64,000 nucleotides of DNA. Origin: Linnemannia elongata (taxonomy: Eukaryota > Mortierellomycota > Mortierellomycetes > Mortierellales > Mortierellaceae). The stretch covers positions 1,116,001 to 1,180,000 of the forward strand of contig JAXBDG010000016.1 of assembly GCA_036320915.1 (NCBI GenBank), written 5' to 3'. Positions within the stretch are counted from its first letter, which is position 1; the number at the start of each line of letters is the position of its first letter. The position numbers were made by a program, and so were the translations under genes. This document shows, one piece after another, positions 42,968 through 53,532 of the stretch. The notes under the pieces were generated by a model. It ran no database searches, was not told where the DNA came from, and was given only the letters and a program-made list of their open reading frames with translations.

Positions 42968-45416
42968 CTAAAATGACAGTGCAAGTAGTCCGTCCTCCGG
43001 TAAATGAATCATTTTGCCTGCTGGTTCGAGCTCGGACGCACCTCCTTCCAACATCCCATATTTGATCTCCTCTCCATGGTCATCGAACCTGGACCAGGAC
43101 GAAAATATCGTGGCATTGATCCTTCCAGAGGCCACGTCCATCACATTCAGATTGACAGAACTGCCACATGAGTGAGTGTTGATTCTCACACGGATTTGTG
43201 GAACACCCCTGGGAGCCGGCGCAATGCCTGTGAGCTCGACCCCACCTAGAAACGTATTCTGATTCGTCCATGTCCCATCTCCACTAAAGACCCGGATGAC
43301 TACCCTATCCTGGTTGTCCATCGTGGTAGAAAACGTGTACATCTTGTTGATATCCAGGAGGCCAGAAGTCCGATCCGTAAATTTGAACATCGCACCGCCG
43401 GCAGTCTCGATACCAAGGGTTTTCCGCGTTTCCCCGAAACAACACACTTGGCCGCCATAGTGTCGTTCGTCCTGGTACCAATGACCGAGTTTTGCTACAC
43501 CCAACACGACGGTGGTTTCAGGGTGATTCGATCCATGGTATTTCTTATGGCGGCCAAAATACTCCCGGACGGCCGACTGAAGGAAGGGGATATTGGCGGA
43601 CCCGCCGGAGAACACGATGTCTTGGATATCATCCTTGGTATATACGACAGAGTCCTTGATAACCTGATCGATCGCCGTGATTGTTTTAGTAAAGAGATCC
43701 ATATTGAGATCCTCGAATTGGGACCGAGTCAACTGTTCGGAGAGACCTTGATCTCCAGGGTGGAGGGACTCGATATCGACCCGAACCCAGTCTTGGACAG
43801 AGAGCACTCGCTTGGCCTTCTCGACCTCGCTTCCCAGCCGAAGGAGAAACATGTCATCACTGTAGAGGTCCTGGTCGGTCTTGTTCTTGTGGGTCAGGAG
43901 TAAATGGTCGATGACGCGCCGATTGAAATCGTTTCCGCCCAGGTGTTGATCATAGACGGACGACATGATGTCATAGGAACCGCCGTCAACTTTACGAACT
44001 GAGACCTCGAACGTAGAGCCACCGAGACGGTATACAAGAACACCTCGACTGTACTCCATGCCATGATCGAAGGGAAAGATGGCGACAGAGGATCTTCTGT
44101 ACTGTTCGATATAGATTCCTTGGTATTCCAGTCCTGAAGCTTCTACGGCTTCCGCCATCACTCTCCGCTCACTCCACCGAGGGTTGTGTCCACCAACGTA
44201 AGCTCTATCATAATAGGTGTAGCTCCCCCTGAACTTATCGTTGATGATTTCCTTTGCCGTGGTTCGTACGTTTTGTCCATCAGGCAAGACGATAACAGCA
44301 GAGGTGATGTTATGACCGAGGATCGATTTTGCTGATGTTGTCAATTCTTGCAGGTACTTGCCTGTGATATCGATAAGGGTGAATGCCTGGTGTCCTGTAA
44401 TGTTGGGTCTGTTCTCGTAATCATACCGTGAACGCAACGCGATGGGATGATCAAGGTTGAAGAGTGTGTTGGATGGGTGCACAAAATGCGCTTCGTCCGT
44501 GCCATCCTTGATCAACAGAAATCCTTCGGTTGTCCAGTTGGATTCCAATGGCCCGGGCGTGGAGCGTGTTCCTGGACCGATCGATATTATTTTCGGTTCA
44601 CCGTTATCACCGAAGGCGAGTCCGTTATCACCAACGAGGACACTCAAACGAGTGGCACTTGACCCAACCTCTGGGGAAAAAAGAAAATGAGCATAAAAAT
44701 GATGGTCAGTCTGAGGATACTGCAGTTCGGTTGGAGGAGGGTGCCACGTTTTTGCCCTGGGTTGCCAGGTGTCACGTTTGCCCCAGATTACCAGGTTCAA
44801 GCAAGAATTGCATTTGTCCTTGTTTAATTGAACGCGTCTGGAGGAGTACCTTGGAAGATGTATTCCTTTTCTATACCCCCTGGTTCAAGGCCGGTATCTG
44901 CAAAGGACTACTTGCCTAGAACCATTCAACAGTTGCCTCTGGTCCCTTCTCCCTTTTTCCTCATTGTCCATTCGCCTCTGCCATTCGTCGTCATTCATCT
45001 TCCTTCCAATCCTGATTCCATCCACATTCCAGACCCATTCTCGTCCACTTCTTGTTCATCCTGTTCGTCTCTTGTTCATCCTGCCCTTCTTAGCTTCCTC
45101 ACATATAAATAGGCCCTTGTTTCCTGTTCTTGTTTCTCAGTCTGCAACAATTTACTTCCCTTCCTGTTTCTGTACTCCTGCTTTCTGCACACTCTTCTTC
45201 TCACTCTCTTTTACACAAATAAACGATAATCATTCTTCTGAGCCCTGCCTGTTCATTGCACAGGGGAGGGAAACGGGTGAACTTGTTCTTACCAATTGCA
45301 AGCGTCGTGGGAACACCTTTTGGTTGAGCAGCAGACACGGCTACAGAGGACAGGAAGGCAACAATGATCAAAGCGACCAGTACTGAGAATAGTCCTTTCT
45401 TGTTCGACCTTTTCAT
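42968..45416 (-). CDS. Divergent secretory Hsp70-like protein (two exons)
   Basis: Exon 1 45416-45293, exon 2 44670-42968, intron 622 nt (GTAAGA...CCCCAG). Product 608 aa. The signal peptide is near the N-terminus (VLVALIIVAFLSSVAVSA). Hsp70 landmarks: GGNDFNRRVIDH, FSGGSANIPFLQSA, LGIETAGG, and the substrate domain with FLGGVELTGIAPAPRGVPQI. The phosphate-1 loop, normally GIDLGTTYS, reads AIEVGSSAT: the catalytic Asp is Glu and the TT is SS. The C-terminal lid is short and there is no HDEL/KDEL (ends LLALSF). It is therefore probably a BiP-derived paralogue with altered ATPase, secreted or not ER-retained. A LINE is inserted at its stop codon, and the intron carries a dispersed repeat. The first ATG of MKRSNKKG was used because the upstream in-frame start codon is not ATG. 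Confidence 0.85.
44755..44850 (+). repeat. Dispersed ~90-bp repeat, copy in the Hsp70-like intron
   Basis: Contains CAGGTGTCACGTTTGCCCC, CCAGGTTCAAGCAAGAAT and TTGAACGCG, matching the minus strand of 3130-3235. It helps explain the unusually long intron. Confidence 0.6.
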
Positions 45417-45524
45417 TTTTTTGAATGGGAGGGACAATGAGGAATGAAAGGATGTAAGGAAAGAGAGAAAAGAGAGATGAGATAAGATGATGGGACGAGA
45501 TTAAGAAAGATGATGAGGAATTAT

Positions 45525-45590
45525 AGGAATGAGAGGAATGAGAGGAATGAGAGGAGTGAGAGGAATGAAAGAAGTGAAAGGAATAAATGA
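45525..45590. repeat. GAATGAGAG short tandem repeat
   Basis: Seven or so 9-10-nt units (GAATGAGAG/GAGTGAGAG/GAATGAAAG) about 110 bp before the Hsp70-like start. Part of its promoter region or leader. Confidence 0.7.
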
Positions 45591-45761
45591 AGTGAAGAAA
45601 GAAAAGAGCAAAGCAGAGTGTAAACTCTAACGTGTTCACTGGGTATAGGAGCAACCCAACCAGGACCACCACTACCACTACCATCACACGACTGGTTCAG
45701 GCGAAATTTCACACCCCTTAACAATACCCAGAAGAATGAAAAAGAATTAACGAGCGGGGTT

Positions 45762-45773
45762 TCTTTCGAACAA
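45762..45773. repeat. Target-site duplication copy 1 (TCTTTCGAACAA)
   Basis: The 12-mer TCTTTCGAACAA directly precedes the full-length LINE. Identical copies follow each of the two LINE poly-A tails (51193-51204 and 53533-53544). Confidence 0.85.
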
Positions 45774-45811
45774 TCTCTCTTCCTTATGTCTTTCAAGTAG
45801 AGAACACCACA

Positions 45812-47362
45812 ATGCCAAACCAAGAGCAACATCAACACCGAGATGGAGACCCACCCTCCCAACCCCTGCCCTCAATCGGGTCCCCACCATCTCCCACTTA
45901 CGCTTTCAAGGCAGCTGGAATCCGTAACATGCACAAACTCAAGCTCCACCCAGTGTTCACTGACCCTGCAGAGGGTCACCTTGCTGCCACCGCCCTTGCA
46001 CCAAAGGGAGCCCGTCTGGGAGACCTGGTGAACCCAAGAGCAGTGGCCTATATCGCCCCCAGAACAATCTCCCCTGGTGCGTTTTCGGACGCTGCCAGAT
46101 CTACCCACTCAACCCTCTTCCAAGCCCACAGCGACCTGGACCCCTTTCACATCATCAGCAACATGGCTTACCCATGCGCTGATGGTGTCCACCACCGCAT
46201 CGAAATTGTCTACCACGAATCTCTGGATCCCATCATTCTCTCCACCACCCCCATCATGTACGATGGCACCAAGTATGCTCCTCTATCTTCCACTATCTCC
46301 CACATTATCACCCGTTTCGTCTTTACGGATTATCAATTCCACTCTTCCCTTGACTTTGGCGTCCCCCTGGAGCAGTTCTGCTCTTGGTATTTTGAGGACA
46401 CCATGAAAATGGGCAAAGTCATCAAAATCGAGATCCCCATGTTCCCCACCCCCAACGGTAATTACGAAGCCCGCAGTCAGTTCACTGTCTACGTCAAAAG
46501 CGACAAGACCGCGGAAGACTGCAAGATCGGTCGCCTACTGTCTTTGGGAAGCCGCCAAAAGGCCCCCTGCCGAATCAGCTGGATGGGTGCCTCCCCCTTC
46601 TGTAACTACTGCAAGGGAGATGGGCACCTCATTCCCCAGTGTCCCAAGCGTCTGGCTATTGTATGCAGTGCGTGCAACGCCAATGGTCATGTCAGCTTTA
46701 CTTGTTCGAGATTCTCGGCGAGAGATGCAAAGGGAGCGAAAGGTAAGATGCCTGTGAGAGGGCAACCCACCAATACGTCCCCTGCTGAACTTTCTTCTTC
46801 TTCTTCTTCTTCTTCTTCTTCTTCTTCTTCTTCTTCTTCTTCTTCTTCTTCTTCTTCTTCTTCTTCTCCTTCTTCTCCTTCTTCTCTTTCTTCCCCTCTT
46901 CCTGAGGGCTCTCAGCAGCCTAATCTGGCCTCAAACACCAATCAGCCCGCTATGACCACTACTGATGTCATCTCCCAGCCCCATGTAGTGGATTTGACCG
47001 AAAATGAATCTCCCTCCAACACCTCCAACGATGACATCACTGTGAGTGAGAGCCAGGGTAAGGGCAGAACAGAAGTGGACCAGGATGGTGATGTCAGTCT
47101 GGAGGAGGCTGACTTGGAAGACCTGGACAGAGATGCCAACAATATCAACAACTTACCCCCTACCAATTCATCTGATGATAATGATGAGCCTATGAAGGAT
47201 GTGGTGAACAATTCGATAGCAGCTCGCATCAAGGCTCGCACTGTTTTCAGACCTCCGATCGCCACAACAGATATGATTACCCCCAAAGCAACTAACAAGA
47301 AGTACACCAAAGGAGGAAGACCCATCAATAAATCTACTTCTAGAACCAGCTGGAAAAAATAA
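45812..47362 (+). CDS. LINE ORF1: nucleic-acid-binding protein with two zinc knuckles
   Basis: 516 aa. ORF1 proteins coat LINE RNA and act as chaperones in the RNP. Two CCHC knuckles of form CX2CX4HX4C are visible: CNYCKGDGHLIPQC (~264-277) and CSACNANGHVSFTC (~286-299). Upstream is a ~200-residue region of unknown fold. After the knuckles, a (TCT)n tract (46795-46880) encodes a long Ser run, then an acidic Asp/Glu/Asn-rich tail and a basic end. The stop TAA overlaps the ORF2 ATG as TAATG. Confidence 0.9.
   Translation: MPNQEQHQHRDGDPPSQPLPSIGSPPSPTYAFKAAGIRNMHKLKLHPVFTDPAEGHLAATALAPKGARLGDLVNPRAVAYIAPRTISPGAFSDAARSTHSTLFQAHSDLDPFHIISNMAYPCADGVHHRIEIVYHESLDPIILSTTPIMYDGTKYAPLSSTISHIITRFVFTDYQFHSSLDFGVPLEQFCSWYFEDTMKMGKVIKIEIPMFPTPNGNYEARSQFTVYVKSDKTAEDCKIGRLLSLGSRQKAPCRISWMGASPFCNYCKGDGHLIPQCPKRLAIVCSACNANGHVSFTCSRFSARDAKGAKGKMPVRGQPTNTSPAELSSSSSSSSSSSSSSSSSSSSSSSSSPSSPSSLSSPLPEGSQQPNLASNTNQPAMTTTDVISQPHVVDLTENESPSNTSNDDITVSESQGKGRTEVDQDGDVSLEEADLEDLDRDANNINNLPPTNSSDDNDEPMKDVVNNSIAARIKARTVFRPPIATTDMITPKATNKKYTKGGRPINKSTSRTSWKK
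46795..46880 (+). repeat. (TCT)n tract encoding polyserine in LINE ORF1
   Basis: More than 20 TCT units, interrupted near the end by CCT. In-frame, so length change is tolerated. Confidence 0.9.
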
Positions 47363-50300
47363 TGCGGATCGTGAGCCTGAATGTACGAGGATTGCGAAAG
47401 CAACACCTTCAGAACAACAATGCAACCGGTCCATCTAACTTTTTCACCTGGCTTCGGAAAACGGATTTTGATATAATGGCACTTCAGGAAATCAACCTAC
47501 CGTCAACACCAACCACCACTGAACAAACCAACTACAATCAATATCTCAACACTCATAGCTCTGTCTGGTCTTCTCACTGTGCACTTCTTCTTCGCGACCC
47601 TGACCTTTCTTTCTCTAACACCTCTTATGCAGAAGAAGGAAGAATTATTGTTACTACTGTCTCCTCCTCATCCACATCCTTCACGGCCACCTTCTGCATT
47701 ATGTATGCCCCAGCCAACAAGACGGCACGACGCCAATTTATGATGAACTGCCTGTCACTTCCCTTCTTTCTCTCCCCTCCTCCAAAGGCCTTTCTTTTAG
47801 GCGACCTCAACTTCAAACACCACACTCATCCCCGTCCCCACCCCCTGTTTCAGGACTGGGTTGACACTCATCTTGTAGACTGCATCACTCCACCCCACAC
47901 TGATCCCAAACCCACTCACACCCATACAGTAAACAAAGCCCGCCATACCATTGATTACATTTTCTCCTCTATCCATTTCCTCTCACAGGTATCTAAATCT
48001 GAGCAACTCTGTACATCTCCCTTCTCGGACCACGATATGCTGGTACTGACACTCTCCCTCACCTCCGCCCCTGTGACAGGTCGAGGGATATGGCGAATGA
48101 ATACCCGGCTCCTCAACAGTGACTTCCTCAAAGAACTCACCGAACACTTGACCGCATTCTCCTCACCACATCCTCACCAAAGTAACACTCAACACTGGGA
48201 CAGAGTCAAGACCGAAATCAAACGATTCTGCATCTCTGCCTCCATCAAAAGGAAACAGGATCAACAATCCGCCATAAGAGAACTCAACATACAACGTCAA
48301 AACAAACTAGCCCAGCTCTCCCTTGCTTCCGGTGCAACAAAGGACACCATCATACTGGAACTGGAAGCCCTGGAATCAACTCTCCAACATCACACATCGG
48401 AAGACCTGGATGCCTATGCCCTTCGTTCGGGAACTTTGTGGCGTGAACAAGGGGAAGGCAACACCTCCTACTTCTTCCGAGCGATCTCCCAACGCAACAA
48501 AAAACGACTTGTACCTCACTTGCTCAACCCTGCCACCAACGCCCTAACAACCACAACCGAAGAACGACTAAACGTAGCAACAGACTTTTACTCACAACTT
48601 TACTCCTGTGACCCCTCAGACCAGGATGCGACAAACCAACTACTGAACGCTATCCCCCCTCAGGCAATCCTCTCCGATCAGGATAGCATTCGTCTCCAAA
48701 GGGACGTCACACCAGAAGAGATAGACGACGTAGTGAGCAGATCACCACTCAGCAAAGCCCCAGGCAAGGATGGGTTGCCTTTCGAGCTTTACCGACACAT
48801 CCTTCTCATACCCTGGATCAAGGAACTATTCACCACAATCATCAACGACGCGCTGACTCACGCCACCTTCCCCGCATCCTGGCAGGAGACAGTGATGATC
48901 CTCCTCTTCAAAAAAGGAGACGCAACAAAACTGGCTAACTGGAGACCCCTCTCACTCATCAACTCGGACGCCAAACTATTCACCAAAATCCTTACCCTAC
49001 GCATTCAGCCACACATGTCCAAGCTAACAGGAGCATACCAAACCGGGTTCACGGCAGGACGACACATAGCAGACAATGGCTTAGTGCTTACCACCCTTCG
49101 GGAGTACTGTAACACAAGGAAGACAAAGCATGTTGGCATACTACTGGACCAGGAAAAAGCATACGACCGTGTGCATCCCATTTATCTACGACAAGTCTTG
49201 AGACGTTTTGGATTTCCATCAAGTGTCATCGAGTCGGTCGTTCAACTCTTCTTCTCCACGAAGATTGCCCTCAACATCAACGGCTTCGTATCAGATACCT
49301 TCCCACAATCAAGAGGACTCCGCCAGGGTGATCCGCTATCTCCCCTTCTCTTCAACCTCGCCTTTGAGCCGTTGCTTGCCTTCATTCAACAATCCCCAAC
49401 CATCCACGGTATCGAAATCCCTGGTCGCACGGAATCCATCAAACTAGGCGCCTATGCAGACGACCTCATGACCATTATATCCACCACAGCAGAATGGATA
49501 GCATTGGAGAACTGTCTACAGACCTATGGCCGCGCATCCAACGCCAAAGTCAACCTGTCCAAAACCGTAGCCTTCCCAATGGCCCCCTCCTATTCCATTG
49601 AATTGCAAACTCGACTTGAACAGCTGCACATTCAATGGCATGACCATAACTCCGCTGACGCCTTAATTTACCTGGGATTCCCGATCCCCTTCAACCATAA
49701 CCAGGAACAAGGATTCTGGGACAAGATGCTGAAGAAAATACAGTCAACCATAGCCATTCACTCTTCCCGCTCCCTCTCCGTTCTAGGCCGAGCGACCATT
49801 GTCAATTCCCTCATCCTCTCCAGACTATGGCACCTTTCTTGGGTAGTCAAACCCCCGCCAGATTTTCTGCGGAAAGTGAAGTCCGCCGTATCTAGCTTCG
49901 TGTGCTCCTTCAAACCAAGACCATCATGGGAGGTGATCACTACCCCGAGAGATAAAGGAGGTTTGGGAGTTATTGATCCAGCCATTCAAGGTCAAGTGTT
50001 TCAACTCAAACACATACGCAACGCCCTCGCCACCAATATCTCTTGGGGTAAGGATATCATTCTCGACATCATTCGATGGAAAACCAAAACCTCTCACCGC
50101 CTTGCATTCCTTCTAGCACCTGTGGAGGGACAATACAGATCACTGCTGGCGGGATTCCCCAGCCTGCAACGCTTGGTGACTGTAGCATCCTCCATTCCTT
50201 CCCTTAAAGCACTGGCCCTTGCCGACACTCTGCCCGACTCCGCAACTCTCGCCTCCTCACCGATCGAATGGTGGTTTGAGACGACGGACACCACCATCAA

Positions 50301-51141
50301 GGCCCTCAGACTCCGAGTGGAAGACCTTTTCCAGTTCTCCACAAACGACAATGGGCTCCTCCGACTTGTCAGACGAACGAACCTAACCCCTAAGCTCCGC
50401 CTTATCCAAGTGGAGCTAGGAATCCAAGCCTATCAGGAACGTCGGTTGATGCGTCACAACATGCAACAAGCACTCTCGAACCCCCCCAAGCTCACACAGG
50501 AGGACACCCTGGCACAACGCATCCTCTCCTCAGTTTTGCTACCAAGCACCAAGAATCCCATTACTCTCGAATTGGCTACAACTAAACATCTTCGAACCTT
50601 TCTGAGACAAGACACACCGCCAGACCCAAACTCATCAACCCATCCAGAGGCGGGTTCCTTAAAACAATGGCGCCGATTCTGGAGAGCCAAGATACCACAC
50701 CGGGCTAGGACCATGTGGTGGAGGTTTAAAAGGGATTGGCTCCCCTGTGGAACTCTACGTCACAAGATCTGGAAGCAGGAACCTCACTGCAGCATGGCCG
50801 GTTGTCGAGAGCGACACGAGGACAAGACACATCACATCTTTCAGTGCACCCCCAAGTACATTGCGTGGCAAACAATCCTTAAGCAACACACCTCCAAAAC
50901 AGTATGGTCGGATGATGATCTTCACAAGGTCTTGTCATTCCAACCACCATCCTTTGATATCAAACCCCAATTCAACATCACTATCCCACAACTACTGGCC
51001 TGTTGCCTTATTGGAATCTCAACAGCCAACACTGTTCTCTTTTTACACCAACACACACAATCAAGCAGTGATATCATCCACACCATTCTACAAGAAATCC
51101 AGAAAACCATAGCGCAGAATAACTTTCTAAAGGCTTTTTAA
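47362..51141 (+). CDS. LINE ORF2: AP endonuclease and reverse transcriptase
   Basis: 1259 aa, intact. The apurinic-type endonuclease is at 1-~230 (IVSLNVRGLR, MALQEIN, LLGDLNFKH, SDHDMLVL). The reverse transcriptase is central, ~430-760: KAPGKDGLPFELY, GFTAGRHIADN, ILLDQEKAYDRVHP, LRQGDPLSPLLFNLAFEP and the catalytic YADD (GAYADDLMTI). The C-terminus has a Cys/His-rich zf-RVT-like region (KIPHRARTMWWRFKRDWLPC, CSMAGCRERH). No RNase H domain is seen. The start codon shares its A with the ORF1 stop (TAATG), which implies coupled termination-reinitiation rather than an independent start. Confidence 0.93.
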   Translation: MRIVSLNVRGLRKQHLQNNNATGPSNFFTWLRKTDFDIMALQEINLPSTPTTTEQTNYNQYLNTHSSVWSSHCALLLRDPDLSFSNTSYAEEGRIIVTTVSSSSTSFTATFCIMYAPANKTARRQFMMNCLSLPFFLSPPPKAFLLGDLNFKHHTHPRPHPLFQDWVDTHLVDCITPPHTDPKPTHTHTVNKARHTIDYIFSSIHFLSQVSKSEQLCTSPFSDHDMLVLTLSLTSAPVTGRGIWRMNTRLLNSDFLKELTEHLTAFSSPHPHQSNTQHWDRVKTEIKRFCISASIKRKQDQQSAIRELNIQRQNKLAQLSLASGATKDTIILELEALESTLQHHTSEDLDAYALRSGTLWREQGEGNTSYFFRAISQRNKKRLVPHLLNPATNALTTTTEERLNVATDFYSQLYSCDPSDQDATNQLLNAIPPQAILSDQDSIRLQRDVTPEEIDDVVSRSPLSKAPGKDGLPFELYRHILLIPWIKELFTTIINDALTHATFPASWQETVMILLFKKGDATKLANWRPLSLINSDAKLFTKILTLRIQPHMSKLTGAYQTGFTAGRHIADNGLVLTTLREYCNTRKTKHVGILLDQEKAYDRVHPIYLRQVLRRFGFPSSVIESVVQLFFSTKIALNINGFVSDTFPQSRGLRQGDPLSPLLFNLAFEPLLAFIQQSPTIHGIEIPGRTESIKLGAYADDLMTIISTTAEWIALENCLQTYGRASNAKVNLSKTVAFPMAPSYSIELQTRLEQLHIQWHDHNSADALIYLGFPIPFNHNQEQGFWDKMLKKIQSTIAIHSSRSLSVLGRATIVNSLILSRLWHLSWVVKPPPDFLRKVKSAVSSFVCSFKPRPSWEVITTPRDKGGLGVIDPAIQGQVFQLKHIRNALATNISWGKDIILDIIRWKTKTSHRLAFLLAPVEGQYRSLLAGFPSLQRLVTVASSIPSLKALALADTLPDSATLASSPIEWWFETTDTTIKALRLRVEDLFQFSTNDNGLLRLVRRTNLTPKLRLIQVELGIQAYQERRLMRHNMQQALSNPPKLTQEDTLAQRILSSVLLPSTKNPITLELATTKHLRTFLRQDTPPDPNSSTHPEAGSLKQWRRFWRAKIPHRARTMWWRFKRDWLPCGTLRHKIWKQEPHCSMAGCRERHEDKTHHIFQCTPKYIAWQTILKQHTSKTVWSDDDLHKVLSFQPPSFDIKPQFNITIPQLLACCLIGISTANTVLFLHQHTQSSSDIIHTILQEIQKTIAQNNFLKAF

Positions 51142-51192
51142 GCCACAATAAAATCGTACTGAAAAGAAAAAAAAAAAAAAAAAAAAAAAAAA

Positions 51193-51204
51193 TCTTTCGA
51201 ACAA
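51193..51204. repeat. Target-site duplication copy 2 (TCTTTCGAACAA)
   Basis: Lies between the A tail of the full-length LINE and the 5' truncation point of the second LINE, and is shared by both. Confidence 0.85.
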
Positions 51205-53532
51205 AACCATCTTTCCGCAGTCTTGAAACGGTGATGATTCTTCTGTTCAAGAAAGGAGACGCAGCGAGACTGGCGAACTGGCGCCCCCTCTCCCTCATCA
51301 ACTCGGATGCAAAGCTCTTCACCAAGATCCTCACTCTGCGGGTAAAACCCTACATGACCAAACTGACAGGCGCGTATCAGACAGGGTTTACTGCGGGAAG
51401 ACACATCGCAGATAACGGCTTAGTGCTCACCAACCTCCGCGACTTCTGCAGCATCAGCAAGACGAAACATGTTGGCATACTTTTGGATCAGGAAAAAGCG
51501 TACGACCGAGTCCACCCTATCTATCTCCGGCGCGTCTTGGAGCGATTTGGATTCCCACATGGCTTCATCGAGGCGATCAGGCGACTTTTTTTCTCCACCA
51601 GGATCTCACTCAACATTAACGGATTTGTGTCATCCTCATTCCCGCAACTGAGAGGACTTAGGCAAGGAGACCCTCTATCTCCCCTCCTGTTCAACCTAGA
51701 GTTCGAGCCCCTACTTGCCCATATCCAACGATCTCGGAACATACATGGGATCACTATCCCTGGCCGCCAGGAACCTGTCAAACTAGGCGCCTATGCTGAC
51801 GATCTTATGACTCTCATCTCCTCAGTGGACGAATGGGTGGCTCTGGGCGACTCCCTTCAACTCTACGGCCTCGCATCAAACGCCAAAGTCAACCTATCCA
51901 AAACCGTCGCCTTCCCTATGGCGCCTTCATTTTCCACTCAGTTACAGATACACCTAGAACGGCTCCACATCCAGTGGCACGATCACAGCAACGATGACGC
52001 ATTAATATACCTGGGATTCCCTATCTTCATGGACCGCGCACAAGAGACGACGTTTTGGGACAAGGTATTGAGGAAGATACAGACCGCCATCGCCATCCAC
52101 TCCACCCGCTCTCTCTCCGTCCTTGGTCGAGCCACGATTATCAACTCGCTGATCCTATCTCGATTGTGGCACTTATCGTGGGTGGTCAGGCCTCCTCCCA
52201 GATTCCTGCGGAAAGTACAGTCAGCGGTGATCAACTTTATGTGCCCTTTCAAACCAAGGGTCTCGTGGGAAGTGATCACAACTCCTAGGCACAAGGGCGG
52301 ACTAGGTGTCATCGATCCGGCTATCCAATGCCAAGTCTTCCTGTTCAAGCATATTCGCAACGCCCTCTCGACTAATATCTCCTGGGGCAAGGACATAATT
52401 CTAGATATCATCCAATGGAAAACCAAGACCCCCCGCCGTCTTGCCTTCCTTCTGGCCCCCTTGGATGGACAGTACCGATCCCTACTCTATGGCCTCCCTG
52501 GGCTCCAGCGACTGGTGTCGGTGGTGTCCTCACTTCCTTCTCTTAAAGCCCTGGCCTCCTCAGACACTCTACCCGATTCAGCTACCTTTGCATCCTCACC
52601 GGTCGATTGGTGGTTTTGAGATAGTCGACAAGAATATCAAGCCCCTCAAACTCAGAGTCGAGGATCTCTTTGAGTTCGAAGCCCAAGACAACGGACACTT
52701 CCGCCTGTTTCGAAAATCACATCTCCCTCCCAAGCTTTGCTACGCGCAGGTGCTACTAGCAGTCGAAGCGTACCGGGGACGCCGCCTGATGTGCCCTAGC
52801 ATGCTACGCGCATACTCTCTTCCAGCCACAATCATAGAGGGCGACTCAATCGCCCACCGTATCCTTTCTATCGTATTGTTGCCGGATAAAAACACACCCG
52901 TCACAGTAGAGTCTGCATCAACTAAACAACTTCGGACTTTTTTGAGCACGAAACAGGCAACGCCAGCAGACCCACACTCGTCTGTGAAACCAGAGACAGG
53001 ATCAAGAAAACAATGGCGACGCTTCTGGAACGCCAAGATACCGCACCGGGCCAGGACTATATGGTGGAGATTCAAAAGAGACTGGCTCCCTTGCGGGACC
53101 CTCCGACAGAGAATCTGGAAACAGGATCCCCATTGCGACATGGCCGGTTGTCGAGAGAAGAAAGCAGACAAGAATCACTTTATCTTCCAGTGTGCCCCCA
53201 AGTTCAATGCCTGGCAGATGATCCTCAAGCAGTATACCACCAAGGATCACTGGTCCGACGATGAACTCCATGCAGTCCTATCCTTCCACCCCCCCACATT
53301 GCCATCAAACCCCAATTCAACCTCACTTCCCCCCAATTGTTGGCCTGCTGTCTCCTCGGGGTGTCAACGGCCAACAATATCCTCTTCATGCACCAACACA
53401 CACAGTCGACTGGAGACATTATCCATACAATGCAACAAGAAATCAGCAAAGCTATAGCTCAAAACAATCTTCTCATGGCATTGTAAGCCTTAAATAAATC
53501 GTCCCTTTTTACTGTTAAAAAAAAAAAAAAAA
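51205..53532 (+). mobile_element. 5'-truncated LINE (L2 copy), related subfamily
   Basis: 2.3 kb starting inside the RT domain (TVMILLFKKGD) and ending in an A tail at 53532. The protein is about three quarters identical to the full-length copy by eye, so it is a different subfamily, not a recent duplicate. The same 12-mer target sequence lies on both sides. Its 3' side abuts the 28S rRNA 3' end. Confidence 0.9.
51231..53457 (+). pseudogene. LINE ORF2 fragment, frameshifted
   Basis: Keeps the RT core (ILLDQEKAYDRVHP, LRQGDPLSPLLFN, YADDLMTL) but no endonuclease. A one-base insertion in the T run at about 52614 ends the first frame at DWWF; the second frame continues as EIVDKNIKPLKLRVEDLFEF and the zinc-binding part. 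A second frameshift in a C run near 53290 scrambles the last ~55 residues. Not functional. Confidence 0.9.

Larger units (their letters stand above)
45774..51192 (+). mobile_element. Full-length LINE (L1 copy), two intact ORFs
   Basis: About 5.42 kb with a 38-nt 5' leader, ORF1 (45812-47362), ORF2 (47362-51141), a short 3' UTR and a 26-nt A tail. The 12-bp duplication TCTTTCGAACAA flanks it. Both frames are open, so it may be retrotransposition-competent. The type is APE endonuclease-RT with a C-terminal Cys/His finger and no RNase H. Clade not determined. Confidence 0.93.

Noticed and set aside
45090..45110. A TATA promoter for a plus-strand gene inside the Hsp70-like intron
   Set aside because: TCACATATAAA is present, but no plus-strand coding exon with a motif follows before the Hsp70-like exon 1.
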